The position numbers were made by a program, and so were the translations under genes. The notes beneath the pieces were generated by a model, which saw only the letters and a list, made by a program, of their open reading frames with translations, had not been told where the DNA came from and did not search any database. From the NCBI GenBank assembly GCA_033964015.1, contig CM066912.1:18277073-18341072 (forward strand): a stretch of DNA of 64,000 bases, given 5' to 3'. Origin of the DNA: Scolanthus callimorphus (Eukaryota; Cnidaria; Anthozoa; Actiniaria; Edwardsiidae). This document shows, piece by piece, positions 35,050 through 46,547 of the stretch (position 1 is the first letter of the stretch; each line of letters starts with the position of its first letter).

Positions 35050-36410
35050 ATGTAGTTTATTCCATCCTATTGCAGTATAATACTGGATTACAGGAAGAGG
35101 TCATGATAAAAATACACACTTAGAGACAAATACAAAATAAATATATAACAATATACATTAATTCAATTTCAAATGGTGGCCGTACTTTACGGACACAAAG
35201 TTTTTGAATCTGTCCGTGTGGCAAAGTTGCGTTTTGGGGACTGATGCCTGCCTGAGACGGTATTGCTTAGAGGGCAAAATTATTCTCCCTTTAATTAGAT
35301 TGTAAAGCCGGGGGGTTGGCCTTGTCCAACCTCGCCACAAACTTGGAACAAAGAGCTGACCTGCGATCTTCTAGGCTAATCAGACCTGTTGCCGAGAGGC
35401 GAGCAGGAGAGACGCCTGGCAAGATTATTCCGAGCGCGCGCTTTTGGACCTCTCCAAGGCGTCGGAGAGGTAGCGAGGGAGGGAGGTTCGCAAATGCGGC
35501 GCATGCGTACTCGACAACAGATCTGATCAGCGAGCAGTATACAGACACGAGGTCCTTAGTAGGGATACCGCTTCTTTTTAGCGCCCTTAAAGCGTAGAGA
35601 CGCCTGTTAGCTTTCCTGACGACGGCATCACAGTGTACAACCCATGTGAGGTCCTCCGATATATGGACGCCAAGCAGCTTAAACGATTTTACACGACTGA
35701 TGGCTGCGCCCGGGAGGGGGGGGGGGGGGGGGGACTCCCATATTTTTTTGACCGGGGATGATCGTCGGAACGAACTTAAAATATTCATAACTTCTCAAGG
35801 GAATGAGATATTTCAAAAATCTTTTCGGTTTTGTGGCTATCTCAATGAGTTCTTTCATATCCAGGTCATAAAAATTTCATATGATCGATTTGAAATTTTG
35901 GTGTGTAAGATTGATGACGTCATTTTCCCGCCAAAAATTCTTTAATTTGAAAATTCCAAAATTACTATGTTTGTTAATTTTAGAGTACTATTACATGTGA
36001 AATTTGGCAGTGATTGGATTAAACTCACAAAGTTACAACAAACCCCGGCGATATTTGATCCTTAGGCCCGGCGTGAGGTAACAGGTAAAAGATACCCATC
36101 ATGAAATTTCCGTGTTTGTTTCTAATTTATCGTCTTCTCATCGAGTAATCTCTCTTTCTTACACGGTTTTAGAAGCACCATCATGAGAGAAAACAATTTG
36201 GACACATATTTCGGCCCTAAAAGATACCAATCTCCCTAATTTTATTAAGGATTAAGATCACCCCTAAAAGAGACCAAGGCCCGTGATTTTAACCCCTAAA
36301 AGATACGACGATCATCAACGGTCAAAAAATATGGGAGTCCCCCCCCCCCCCCCCCCCCGGGTGGCTGCGCCTCCGATGTTGATGGGTTGCCACACACAGC
36401 TGTCGTACAT
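35050..36410 (-). mobile_element. LINE 3' fragment (reverse transcriptase C-terminus), split and frameshifted
   Basis: Reading minus: CVWQPINIGGAA (36400-36365), then after the inserted element ISRVKSFKLLGVHISEDL, ANRRLYALRALKRSG, LVSVYCSLIRSVVEYACAA, EVQKRALGIILPG. After a frame change near 35300-35340 it reads KQYRLRQASVPKTQL and FKNFVSVKYGHHLKLN, stopping at 35158-35160. This is the thumb/tail part of a LINE RT. It belongs to a different LINE from the one at 1-1645. Confidence 0.85.
35711..36361. mobile_element. G-run-terminated element nested in the LINE, 10-bp target duplication
   Basis: TGGCTGCGCC flanks both sides (35701-35710 and 36362-36371). The left end is CGGGA plus a G run plus ACTCCCATATTTTTTTGACC. 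The right end is GGTCAAAAAATATGGGAGTC plus a C run plus GGG. The subterminal phrase CCCCTAAAAGATACC recurs. Relatives are at 37120-37745 and 45503-45785. Removing it rejoins the LINE reading frame, which confirms the boundaries. Confidence 0.9.
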
Positions 36411-36600
36411 CAGGTTCTACCACCTTACTAACCACGTATCCACACAATAGACATGACGTATGAATGTCAACAGATTAACCACATTCGGTTCTACCACCTT
36501 ACTAACCACGTATCCGCACAATAGACATGATGTATGAATGTCAACTGATTAACCATTCGATTCTACCATCTTACTAACCACATTATTCACGCAATCAGAA
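36410..36600. repeat. ~80-bp minisatellite, right part
   Basis: About two and a half units of the array described at 34625-35045 (GGTTCTACCACCTTACTAAC, ATAGACATGACGTATGAATG). Confidence 0.8.
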
Positions 36601-36634
36601 ATAGTAGACATGAGGTACACTGTAGATATCCAGG

Positions 36635-36765
36635 GGCCGGTTCATAGAATGTCAGATAAGAGTTGTCAGCAGGTAAACGCTTATCCAACGGATAAATCCA
36701 AAACAAATCAACAGATAACTTTTATCCTCGGATAACTTTATCCAACCTTTCGGGAACCTTGCGAT
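36635..36765. mobile_element. MITE family M2 copy 1
   Basis: GGGGCCGGTTCATAGAATGT..GCTTATCCAACGGATAAATC..ATAACTTTATCCAACCTTTC. An inverted relative lies at 58688-58812 (GTTATCTGTTGTATAGC, TTATCCGTTGGATAAGCA). Confidence 0.6.
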
Positions 36766-37116
36766 CCGGAATGCAGATTCCCTTTTTAGATTCAAGCTTG
36801 CTGCTCGATCAAACAAACAACTGTCTAGCAAAACGAGTGCACTGACTCTGCTTGATGCAACTATTAACGAAGGAAGCGTATCCATCGTCCGAAACCGGTC
36901 TTGCACTTTTAGCTTCTATTGCCACATGCTATTAGGCACGCCAAAAGCTAGACCTCATCTCGAGACTAGTAGCACATCGTGCCAACCAAAATGCCACACC
37001 TGGTGTTTAATACGAAGAAAAAAAACCCGAAGCATCTGACTTGCTGAGCTCGGAACCCCGCCGATGATGGTGGTGATTCTAAAAAACCGTGTAACGAAAG
37101 AGAGGTTATTCGATTG

Positions 37117-37119
<3 letters not shown>

Positions 37120-37153
<34 letters not shown>

Positions 37154-37745
37154 CCCATATTTTTTGGACGGGGATCGTATCTTTTAGGGGTTCAAATCAC
37201 GTTTGGTCTCTTTTAGGGGTGATCGTGATCTTCAATAAATTTTAGGGAGATTGGTGTATCTTTAGGGCCGAAACTGTGTCCAAATTGTTTTTTTTATGAT
37301 GGTGCTTCTAAAAACCGTGTAAGAAAGAGAGATTATTCGATTCGAGAAGACGATTAATTGGAAACAACACGGAAATTCTTGATGGGTATCTTTTCACCTG
37401 TTACCTGTGTCCTTCGCGCCTATTGGTACATGACTCATCTTTTAGGATATCTAAGGGTAATAATTTTTTTAGCCACGCCCAACCTCGTACCCAGAGCCCG
37501 TCATCTTTTGGCCAGCGGCAAGATTCAGGGGCCTGGGGGAATCGATTTGTGAGCATGCGTGGTAGGTCAAAAACGTAACGAACTCTCATACAACAATCAA
37601 ACCGGAAACCCAGAATCTGGGTTTTTAAAAAATCGATTCCCCAGAGCCCTGAATCTTGCCGCTGGCCAAAAGATGACGGGCTCTGGGTACGAGATTGAGC
37701 CACGCCATGGCCCGCCATGTTTGGTATCTTTTAGGGGTGAAACTG
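37120..37745. mobile_element. G-run element copy 2, interrupted by a MITE with 9-bp target duplication
   Basis: A run of 33 G (37120-37152) is followed by TCCCATATTTTTTGGACGGG and repeated TATCTTTTAGGGGT phrases. A MITE (37480-37697; CAACCTCGTACCCAGAGCCC and inverse) is inserted near the right end. It is flanked by AGCCACGCC at 37471-37479 and 37698-37706. The MITE's ends resemble family M1. Confidence 0.75.
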
Positions 37746-37944
37746 TTCTCATCACACAACTGGGCTCATCATGTTATAGCTCCCTCGAAACAGTTCGGAT
37801 TCCGTTGCTTTCACAAACAACAGAGCAATTGATGATTTGTTTCTCACTCATGTGTCTACACATGTTGTTATTTGATTATTCCCGTTTTTTCATTCGGGTA
37901 CTCGGGAAGTTCCCCTTTTTCCCAGTTCAGTTTCCATGCTTTTA

Positions 37945-37956
37945 TGCGCATGCGCA
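37945..37956. promoter_or_regulatory. NRF-1-type palindrome upstream of SINHCAF
   Basis: TGCGCATGCGCA is a perfect match to the NRF-1 dimer consensus and lies 117 bp upstream of the SINHCAF start codon. NRF-1 sites are typical of CpG-rich promoters of metazoan housekeeping genes. Function here is inferred. Confidence 0.5.
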
Positions 37957-38073
37957 GTGACCTCGTGCGCGCAGAGCAACAAAGCTGTCCGAGAGTCAAC
38001 TTCTCTCGCATTCAACAGGTAGTCTTAGCGTAAGAAATTAACCTTTACCAGCTAGGAACAGCTCAGAACAGCC

Positions 38074-41000
38074 ATGTTTACTTCACACAGACCTAAAATA
38101 TTTAGATCCCGGCTCGGCTGCTGTATCTGCAAAGCTAAATCTTCCAGTTCAAGATTCACGTCTTCAGCGAAGTACGAACAACATTTGAAGGTTGCTTTGC
38201 TTTGGACGAAAAAACGCCAAGGGGAGATATGTAACGCTTGTGTCTTGCTTGTCAAACGATGGAGCAAACTTCCGACTGGAAGCAACAAGAACTGGAAGCA
38301 TGTATGTATGGCACTTAAATCTTAATCCCTAGAAATTTACAAAGCGCAAAAAAAGTTTCATTCATCGACGCGCGCGCGTGTGAAATCACATGAATGTTGA
38401 CTTTTGAAGGTCGACCAAAATTCTTAATTTTTTAATGTTTTGATTATTTTTGCTGGGATATTTTAAGGTTGTCAATAGTAAAGCTACTGTTAAAAAGGAA
38501 TACAAGACCTAGAAGAAGTTCAAGAGTAACTGATTTGGAAAACGGATCTTCAAGAGTTGAAGAAGAAATCGAAGCAGTGCCACTCAAGAACGGATCACCC
38601 GAAGTAGACGATGCCTTAGGTAAGAAAAACATGAAAAAACTTCGCCAAACTTGAACAACTCCTATCCAATTCTAGAATCAGCCTTACAATAATTAATGTC
38701 CCATGGTTTATTACAGTATATTGAGAATTAATCGCGCTAGGGACATACGATCGCCTGTTCATTTCAATAAACTTGCTTCGCTCGCGTAATCGAAGACTTG
38801 ATCAAATCATTGCGGGTTTCGAAGCCAAAACACACTCAGACTCAACCCGTTCTGAGTTAAAAATAGCTTGACAACTACTTCTTCGTGGATCTCGCATTCG
38901 ACTTTCCCATTGCCAGTGGGGATGTCGAGTATTTAGCGTGGGCTGTTGATTTCACGCTGAATATTTTTTTTGACACAATGCCTCGTAGCTCGTGGCTCGC
39001 ATTGTTATGGGTGTTATGCTCTATGAATCTTTTCACTATTGTTTGGGTATAGTTATTTTGATTCAAACTAGACAAGCCGTTAGATTGCTCAATAGCTCCT
39101 GTCCCCTATTTTCTCTGGTTTACAGGTTCAATTAGATATTTCATCAAATGTATGAACTTCTGAATGGGATGGGGGCAAAAGGAGACATTTCCAATAAAAT
39201 TTTTGCCATGGATATTTTTTTTATTGTTACCGGCCTTTTAATGCTTTTTGCATGTTAAATTAAAATAAGTGTAGTTTTGTTGGCTTATCTGTTCAATAAA
39301 TCTCTGTCTTCCTTAGCGTTAAGGTTGACAAAGTTTTATTATGTTTCCTTTTGAAGTTTTCAGTGTTCTTCCGTGTTGTAACATTTTTTTTCATGTTAAG
39401 AATATTTTTTAGAAACCAAGGGTGTTAGGAATAATTGTAGTTAACCACTGAATGAACACCAGAACAATCAGCACCCTTCTGCTCATGAACCAGTTTGTTA
39501 ATTGATCTCAATGACTGCAGAAGACAGTGGTTCTCATAAATCATGATTGCAAAGAACAGATTTCATATTTAAAAGATGATTTATTAGAATCAAGAAGAAT
39601 GGTCTCACTACGGTGGCCCAGAAGGCTCAACACAATAACAAATTTCACAACGCAACAACAAATCTTACAAACACAAATACAAATCCCACAACACAACAAC
39701 AAATCTTACAACACAGATACAAAATCTCACAACATAAACACAATTCTCGCAACAAACACAACAACAAATGTTGCAACACAAATTCAAATACTCACAACAC
39801 AACAGCAAATCTGACAGCACGAATTTTGCTGCCTCTCCAATCGGAACTGGAAGAAACTAGAGCTTTATGTTCAATGTCTTCCCTGTTTTTCAATTACCTG
39901 AGAATTAGCATAAAGCATTTGATTATAGCTAAGGCTGCATTCATTATGTATACTACAGGGGGGGCAGAGGAAATTTTTTTGACAATGCAAAATTTTCAGA
40001 TCCCCAAAGGCACAACATATTTTTTACGAATCCCCCTCTTGGTCAAAAAGAAAAAACATGCCCCCCCCCCCCCCCCCCCATCACCCCGGAGACAATTTTT
40101 TTCAATTTATATTTATATCAATTTTACAAAAAATAAAGAACAAGGCTCAATGATAAAAAAAAAAATACAAAAGCATAAAAATGCAAATAAAAATCCTAGG
40201 TGGCTTTACTTTTTTGTGTCGTAGTGACTTTCTACCAAGTGATCTGGTGCGCTCCTCGATTGGAGCCTTACTACACATAGGCTGAGTATCATTTATTTTG
40301 TATTTGATTGTTTGGTATGTTTTCCGTTGTGCGCGCGAAGCGCGCCGCAATTTTGACAATGAAGCTACAAGACTATTAATCAAAAGTCCAAAGGCGTTTT
40401 GTCTGGCAGACGAAAGCCACTGAAGAGGACCTCGAGGAATTGTAGTAAAACAAGAAGGCCTTTTATGATCTTTTAAGTTTAATATAATTCTTTATGCGCG
40501 CGAAGCGCGCAGTTTTTTTCCCAACATATCAGTTGAAAGAGGGTGAATACACGAGAATAGTAGTTCAAGTGATATTTCTTCAGGAAGGAGGTTCAAACTC
40601 GGTGTTCAACAATTGAGCCTTCTTCATTTACTATCAAACTGCACAGCCTTGTCTTAAATATATATAAATACCTCAACAAAAAATATGCATCCCCCTTCAT
40701 GTTATGAAAAAACTTGACATCCCCCCTTTTCCAGTTCCTAAATTTTGAGATCCCCCCAAAAAATCCTCTGCCCCCCCTGTAGTATACATAATGAATGCAG
40801 CCTAAGACAGCAATGGAGCACCATCACAAATTGCTAAGATTCAAATTAATAGTATTATTAATGCTGAAAAAGTGCTGTGTAATTAATCCCTCTGATTTTT
40901 GCATGGCTGTCATTTCTATTCCAGCTGATGAGGATGATGAACTTGATTGCCTGTCACCATCACTTGCATGTGTATCTCCCAGCCCAAGCCCTTCGCCAAG

Positions 41001-41311
41001 TGAAATCTCTGATGAGTACTTGTCTACTAATTCTAGCACTGAACCAGCAACTACCAAGAAATCTTTCTCCACAACAGCCTGCCAGACATCATTCTTATTT
41101 CCTACTCTCACATCATCCACTTCTAATAAGCTACCTTACATTGATCTGTCACTATGGAGACGGGAGGAGATCTGTTGTGGTATGATATTCCGTGGCCCCA
41201 TGGGGAGGTATGGTGGATCCTAAACTGTTAAACCCATACTGTACATGTTCAACTAGTCAGACAAAAGCACAGAACATGTTATTCCCAAAACCAAAGGTGG
41301 TTAATTCTTAG
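38074..41311 (+). CDS. SINHCAF: SIN3-HDAC complex-associated factor (FAM60A), three exons, frame-disrupted as read
   Basis: Exons: 38074-38301, 38468-38619, 40925-41311. Exon 1 (76 residues) carries the N-terminal zinc-finger-like module: GCCICKAKSSSSRF, then EICNACVLLVKRW and NKNWKH, with Cys at 16, 17, 19, 53 and 56. Exon 2 is basic then acidic. Exon 3 has a Ser/Pro-rich linker and the conserved C-terminal block LPYIDLSLWRREEICCGMIF, followed by VDPKLLNPYCTCS. The expected length is about 255 residues (human 221). In other animals this nuclear protein is a subunit of the SIN3-HDAC co-repressor and influences cell-cycle and hypoxia genes. Frame breaks: the A run at 38492-38496 (one base too many or two too few) and two apparent losses in exon 3 (G run 41202-41205 and about 41209). 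Before correction exon 3 would stop early at GRYGGS. Confidence 0.86.
39620..39830. repeat. AC-rich low-complexity tract
   Basis: Irregular repeats of CACAACAACAAATCTTACAA and relatives in SINHCAF intron 2. The open frames through it (Asn/Thr-rich) are a composition effect. Confidence 0.8.
39932..40803. mobile_element. ~870-bp inverted-repeat element in SINHCAF intron 2
   Basis: AGGCTGCATTCATTATGTAT followed by ACTACAGGGGGGGCAGAGG is mirrored by CCCCCCCTGTAGT, ATACATAATGAATGCAGCC (arms about 40 bp). The interior contains C runs, GCGCGCGAAGCGCGC hairpins and AT-rich sequence. It ends about 120 bp before exon 3. Confidence 0.85.
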
Positions 41312-43553
41312 ATTGCAAGCATCAGAAGAAACCAGAAGATACAAGTGGTATGCTCTACAGCTCAGAACATTTGGATAAAAAGGCGTATGGTAGATTGCAT
41401 TTTTATGAGTCTTCTTGGACAAAATGTATCATACCCAAACAGACAAAGTATCACAAATTTGACTTTTATTTGTATGTATTTTGTGTATACTTGTACTCAT
41501 GCATTTCAGGACTCAACAAAATCAATGTGCAATCTCCTTTGGAAACCCTATCCTGGATGGATATTGCAACAGTTTTGTACAGAATTTGGTATGCCAAGAG
41601 GGTGGGTACCAAACACAGACATATTGTGCTATGGAAAGCCAGTGCATTGATTTGCTGAATGATAAACATACCATATAGGTTGGATAGGCATCATGAGTCA
41701 GGGATAGCAGAATGAGCATCCATCTATCATATTGGAAAATGCAGTTATTCTTAGTTCCTTTAGTACATGTAAATCAGAATGTGTAATTCCAGGAATGATC
41801 CATACCCCCACCATGGACAGATAGATACAGAATTCAAAATTACTTTGGTAATTTCACAATCACTGTATTTTTCATTGGGAAAAGGGGTGTGTGTATAGGG
41901 GATGGGGTCCTTAGTTAGGTCCCTGTGTGGTTGGGGTATTGGTCATTTTTGGAATTACACAATACACAATTGCAAATGTCAGGATATTTATGTAGTGGCA
42001 GATGAGAGTGAAGCAAGCCTAGTTTTCTTTTTGATGTTTCAGATGGCATATCTCAAAACAGCAATTTTTATTGTACAGTTGGTTCTAAAAATAATCTGTT
42101 TTTCCATTATGGTACACCATCTACGGGGACATCAACTTCCCCAGTTTTGCCAGGAGTCTCAAGATTTTCCACTCCTCTCTCCCTGTAAATCTTTTCTGAA
42201 TTGCCAAATATTTACTGTATTTCTCCCAGTTTTCTTTCATTTTGAATTTTCTCATAACCTTTGTATTCCATCTGAAATCCTAGGGTTGACATCCCTGCAT
42301 CGAGATAGCTAGGAGGATGCTCCAGGGTGAAAGGCAGGGGTATTCATAGCGAGATTCCAGGGAAAATCAAAATTCCCCCATGTAGAGATTGGTTGGAGAT
42401 CAAATGCTTTTATTTTTGCATACAATCACTGTATTTTCAAAGGGGCCTTCCATTAGGTGGGGGTTATAGATTATTCTGGAATCACACATCGAAAATTGCC
42501 AGCTTGCATATCAGAACATTTTGTTCTACTATACTTTTTACTGCTTTTAACATTAGCTTCATTCTTTAACGTTTTGTACAGAAAAAATATTTAGATAGCC
42601 TGTTTTATATATTAACCATTTATTTACTTACTTGAAGTGACCCATTATATAAATTAGTTATTTGCACAATTATTGTACAGTAGAATCTTGAAAATTGATT
42701 TGAACATGATTTGCATCAAATCAGCCATCAATATTTTTAATTAAATATCTTCTAATTTCGTTTTCAATTGTGTTGCTTTGGGTGTGAGTATCAAGATTTA
42801 TTTTGCACTTTTTTTTCGCATGATTTTTTGGGGGGATCAGATTGTGCAAGTTTCCGGAATTTGTATGATGTTTTTTATTCACTTGGATCTCTGCAACAGT
42901 TTTTTTTGGGAAGGATTGGCCTTGCTCGAATTTTTTTTTTCTTTTTTGGGGGGGGGGGGGGGGATTGCCACCCCCTTCCCCAATTTCTAATGGTCCACCC
43001 TTATTATGTAATCACAGCCCAGTAAAAGCCGTCATTTGTTACAATGACTTCTTCAACAATTATGGCGCCTGGTTGTCAGAGTTGTCTGTCTTGGGAGTTT
43101 TCGCACGCTTTTTTCAGAGTCCGTGCGTTGTCATGCAATCGTTCGCCTACACGGTCTTACTGAGAAACTCAACCAATCAGAAAATGTCGAGGTGAATTTA
43201 GACGTCTCTCGCAAAGTTAGGTACTATCGAAAGCAAAGGATGGCACGAACTCAGGCTAGCAGGCACCGGCCTTCATCATTTTGGGCGGGGTTTACATTAG
43301 AGCGAATTTCAGATGACTGCAGTAAGATCACTGTATGAGGATTCTGACTAAAGACAGACAAGAAACCGTTTTACTGCGCAGTAAAGTTAAGTTTGGACAG
43401 GAGCGACCATAGTTTTGTCGACAAAATTTAACGGTTTTGATAGATTTGCGTTTGAAACGGCGCGTTGTCAACGTGAGTGAGTTCCTGATGTTGCCAAGGA
43501 ATGTCGCGACAAAGCTTCAAAATCACGAGCTTTCCTTGAAACATTGCGACACT
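41312..43553. other. Intergenic, no gene recognised
   Basis: Downstream of SINHCAF, probably including its 3' UTR. Several overlapping short open frames at 41345-41680 on both strands show no recognisable domain. A T-rich/G-run stretch is at 42900-42965. I support no gene here. Confidence 0.5.
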
Positions 43554-43862
43554 CAGGGTGCGTTTCTTTGGGAAAATCCGGATTCGGATTTTTGAATCCA
43601 AAAACGGATTTTTCGTTTCTTTTGAGAAATCCCAAAAAAAATTCTGAATCCAACGAATCCACTGTCGTCGTGGATTCAGGAGATTCAATCCAAATCAGGA
43701 TTCGACGGATTATAAATCCTTGCGTTTCTTCTCTTGTGAGAGGGTCGTCCAGCGACTGTTACCAAAAATCCTTTTTCGGATTCAGCGTTTCTTTCGTTCT
43801 ACAAAAATCCATGAAATTTCACGTCGAATCTGAATCCGGATTTTCCCAAAGAAACGCGCCCA
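43554..43862. mobile_element. MITE with CAGGGTGCGTTTC ends
   Basis: CAGGGTGCGTTTCTTTGGGA at the left and TCCCAAAGAAACGCGCCCAC at the right. The interior is packed with GGATTCGGATT / AATCCGAATCC motifs. Confidence 0.85.
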
Positions 43863-45062
43863 CAAACGTGAAAACTTAAACGACAAAACTATAGGCACTC
43901 CAAGCTTAAGGTTATTCCCCTGTTTTGCACGGCGCACGCTGTTCTGCGCATGGACGCGCGATCAGTTCGTTCGAAAATGACGCGCGCGCGCAAGCTAAAT
44001 ATCCCCATTTGAGCGAGAAACACCAAGAAAAAGTCGCTTTTGGCGATATTGCGCGAAAACAAGATTGGGCACCCCTATTTTTTATTTTACCATTTTGATA
44101 AAACTATCATTCCCCTGTTAAAAAATGGTTTAAAGAAATTTCCACGACAAGTTTTTGAGCTATCGTCATAAAAAGCCCCAAAATGAGACACCAAAGACTC
44201 TCAAATTATCACGAGCGCCGCGCACATTTTTGCACATTTTCAAGAGTAGCGTCAACACACATAGAAAATTAAACATTCCAATGTTCGTCCTAGGTAGTGA
44301 AGCATCCAACAGTTAATTTTCAAACTTGCAAGCGAACTGGATTGCTTCATTAGTGAGCGTTTTATCACAATTCCTTGTTTCACGTATTCCTTCACAAAAT
44401 AGCCCTCAGGCACTAAAAATGGGGTATGTTTGCGCCATCACAGTTTCTAAACGAGCATGGGCACCCCTCTTTTTATTTCATATTTCATTCCTTATATACT
44501 AAATAGTAAATAGACAAATTAAGAAAAAAATTCCGAATACAAGTTTTATTTCAGGGGAATTACTTAACGCGGGGGGGGGGGGGGGGGGGGGGTGGCGGCA
44601 CAAACGTGAAAACTTTACGACAAAGCTATAGGCACTCCAACATATCAACTGAAAACATTGTCGTCTTTCTAGAGATAGAGCGGGCTTCCTGTGGTGTCTT
44701 GTCTACCTTGTTTCCAGGTTCTTGACCGTGAAAAACACAGCGGAAAATGCACATAACATATTTCTCGAGTGTTGAGTTCTGGTTGAGTTTGAAGTATTCT
44801 ACGTCAATAAAAATAATGAAAAACTTACTGGGATTCCAAATATGGTATGCAGATACTTCCTTATAAGGAAGTTGAAGAAAGTCGACAATTTTAAGGGAAT
44901 TTTCTTGATATGAGCTTAACTAGGGGAGGGGGGGGGGGGGGGGGCACAAACGTGAAAACTTAACGACAAAACTATAGGCACTCCAAGCTTAACTGTGGCG
45001 GGGGGGAGGCACAAACGTGAAAACTTAACGACAAAACTATAGGCACTGAAAACTATAGCTTA
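43861..45062. repeat. Four dispersed copies of a ~50-bp phrase beside G runs
   Basis: CACAAACGTGAAAACTTAAC..GACAAAACTATAGGCACTCC occurs at about 43861, 44598, 44945 and 45009. G runs (44571-44592, 44927-44944, 45000-45006) precede three of the copies. It looks like serial duplication of one element terminus around unique sequence. No gene. Confidence 0.7.
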
Positions 45063-45502
45063 ACTGGATAGCGCAGTATCGATGTGGTTAAAATGTTGAC
45101 GCCGTTTGGCGTCAAAATTGCGATTCAAATCAAAATTGTACTCAAGTAGCCCGATTCTCATCCGCTACGATATATTGCACCCACACTTTTTTCTGGATCA
45201 GAATCACGTGGAGAATATAGACCAATCACAACGAAGCTTTAATTCATCGGCCAACATATTTCACCATTCCAACTTCCTAGAGATAATTTTCCCTCGGTAC
45301 CGGTTTTTCGAATGACATCACTCGGCAAACAGTTAGACTGGCTATGATATCTTTTCAACTTTTTTGTCTAAGGGTAAAGGAAGGTAAATTGTCTGCGATC
45401 TGAACCGATGAAAGAAAGGATTCCTTGGCAAATTGAACTGGCAGAACACTTGGACACTGCGATGTGATCAGACAGACCTTGCCGAGAATCGCGTTAGAAA
45501 TC

Positions 45503-45785
45503 CGGGGGGGGGGGGGACTCCCTATTTTGGGGGCGGGGGTGCTCGTCGGGAACTTTCGATTTTACTAAGCGTCGGTTAGTTGATTTTGACCCCCAAAAAG
45601 GTACCAACAAGACGTATTTTCCCTCGTTGTTTTTCTCGTATTTTTACAAGTGTGATTTGCCACAACGGACCTCTAACAGGTACCTATCTGGGCTTATCTG
45701 GTACCTATCTACCCCCTAAAAGATACCAGATGCTTGATTTCAAACCCGAAAAGGATACGAAGAGCACCCCGCCCAAAATCTAAGG
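45503..45785. mobile_element. G-run element copy 3 (short)
   Basis: The left end is a G run plus ACTCCCTATTTTGGGGGCGG. The right end has CCCCCTAAAAGATACCAGAT and CCGCCCAAAATCTAAGGGA. The phrase CCTAAAAGATACC links it to the copies at 35711 and 37120. Confidence 0.65.
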
Positions 45786-46143
45786 GAAGTGAACAACAAA
45801 TCTGGTGGTCGCGCTAGTTGTGCAAGCAAGATATCGTAACTTTGTACTGTTCTACAGAGCACCAAGAGAGCGTTAAGGAGGATCAAACGTACTATCTACA
45901 CTCATTCACCTTGAAGATGTTCAAACTGGACAAGGGAGTTGCTGACAGTATTGTCCGTTCGACCACAACTAAATATCTGAGAGTGAATGACAGTCGACTT
46001 TCTTCACCGTTTTATCCCTGCTTTATAATATTCATCAATTATTCATGAAGCAAGTATCCAATGAGAAGGCACAATTCAGGTCACATGACTAGCCTTGTAA
46101 ACTGGATACAAGATCCATCAAACTAAAAGAGCGGGGAGGGCTT

Positions 46144-46331
46144 GAATATTCAGCAGGGAAAGGGTGGGGTTGATGAATAATAACAATAGTTAATAGATCT
46201 ATTAGTATTCTGTAAATATTATAGAATACTAATATCGATATTAGTATTCTATAAATATTTACAGAATACTAATAGATCTATTAACTATTGTCATTATTCA
46301 TCAACCCCACCCTTTCACTGCTGAACTATTC
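46144..46331. repeat. 188-bp near-perfect palindrome
   Basis: GAATATTCAGCAGGGAAAGG..TTGATGAATAATAACAATAG and its mirror meet at ATATCGATAT (centre about 46236). The arms are about 93 bp with few mismatches, and there is essentially no loop. AT-rich, no coding potential. Confidence 0.9.
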
Positions 46332-46547
46332 GAGTAAAATTACGACTATGAAAAAACATTACTCAAAACTTTATAAGCAAGAAAGCATTTGGCAAAACAA
46401 ATGTTACAACAAGTAGGCTAGTTGGTTTGTCGACAATAATAAACTGTATAAGAATAAGTTCAAGAACGGCTGCAAGCAGACTAGTGTTCATTTGACCAGA
46501 AAGCTGTCTTATTATATAAAACTAACAGCATTAAAAAATACGCATTT

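Noticed and set aside
41345..41680. Several overlapping 65-100-codon frames after SINHCAF
   Set aside because: Multiple frames on both strands are open together with no domain or splice logic; probably 3' UTR or intergenic sequence.
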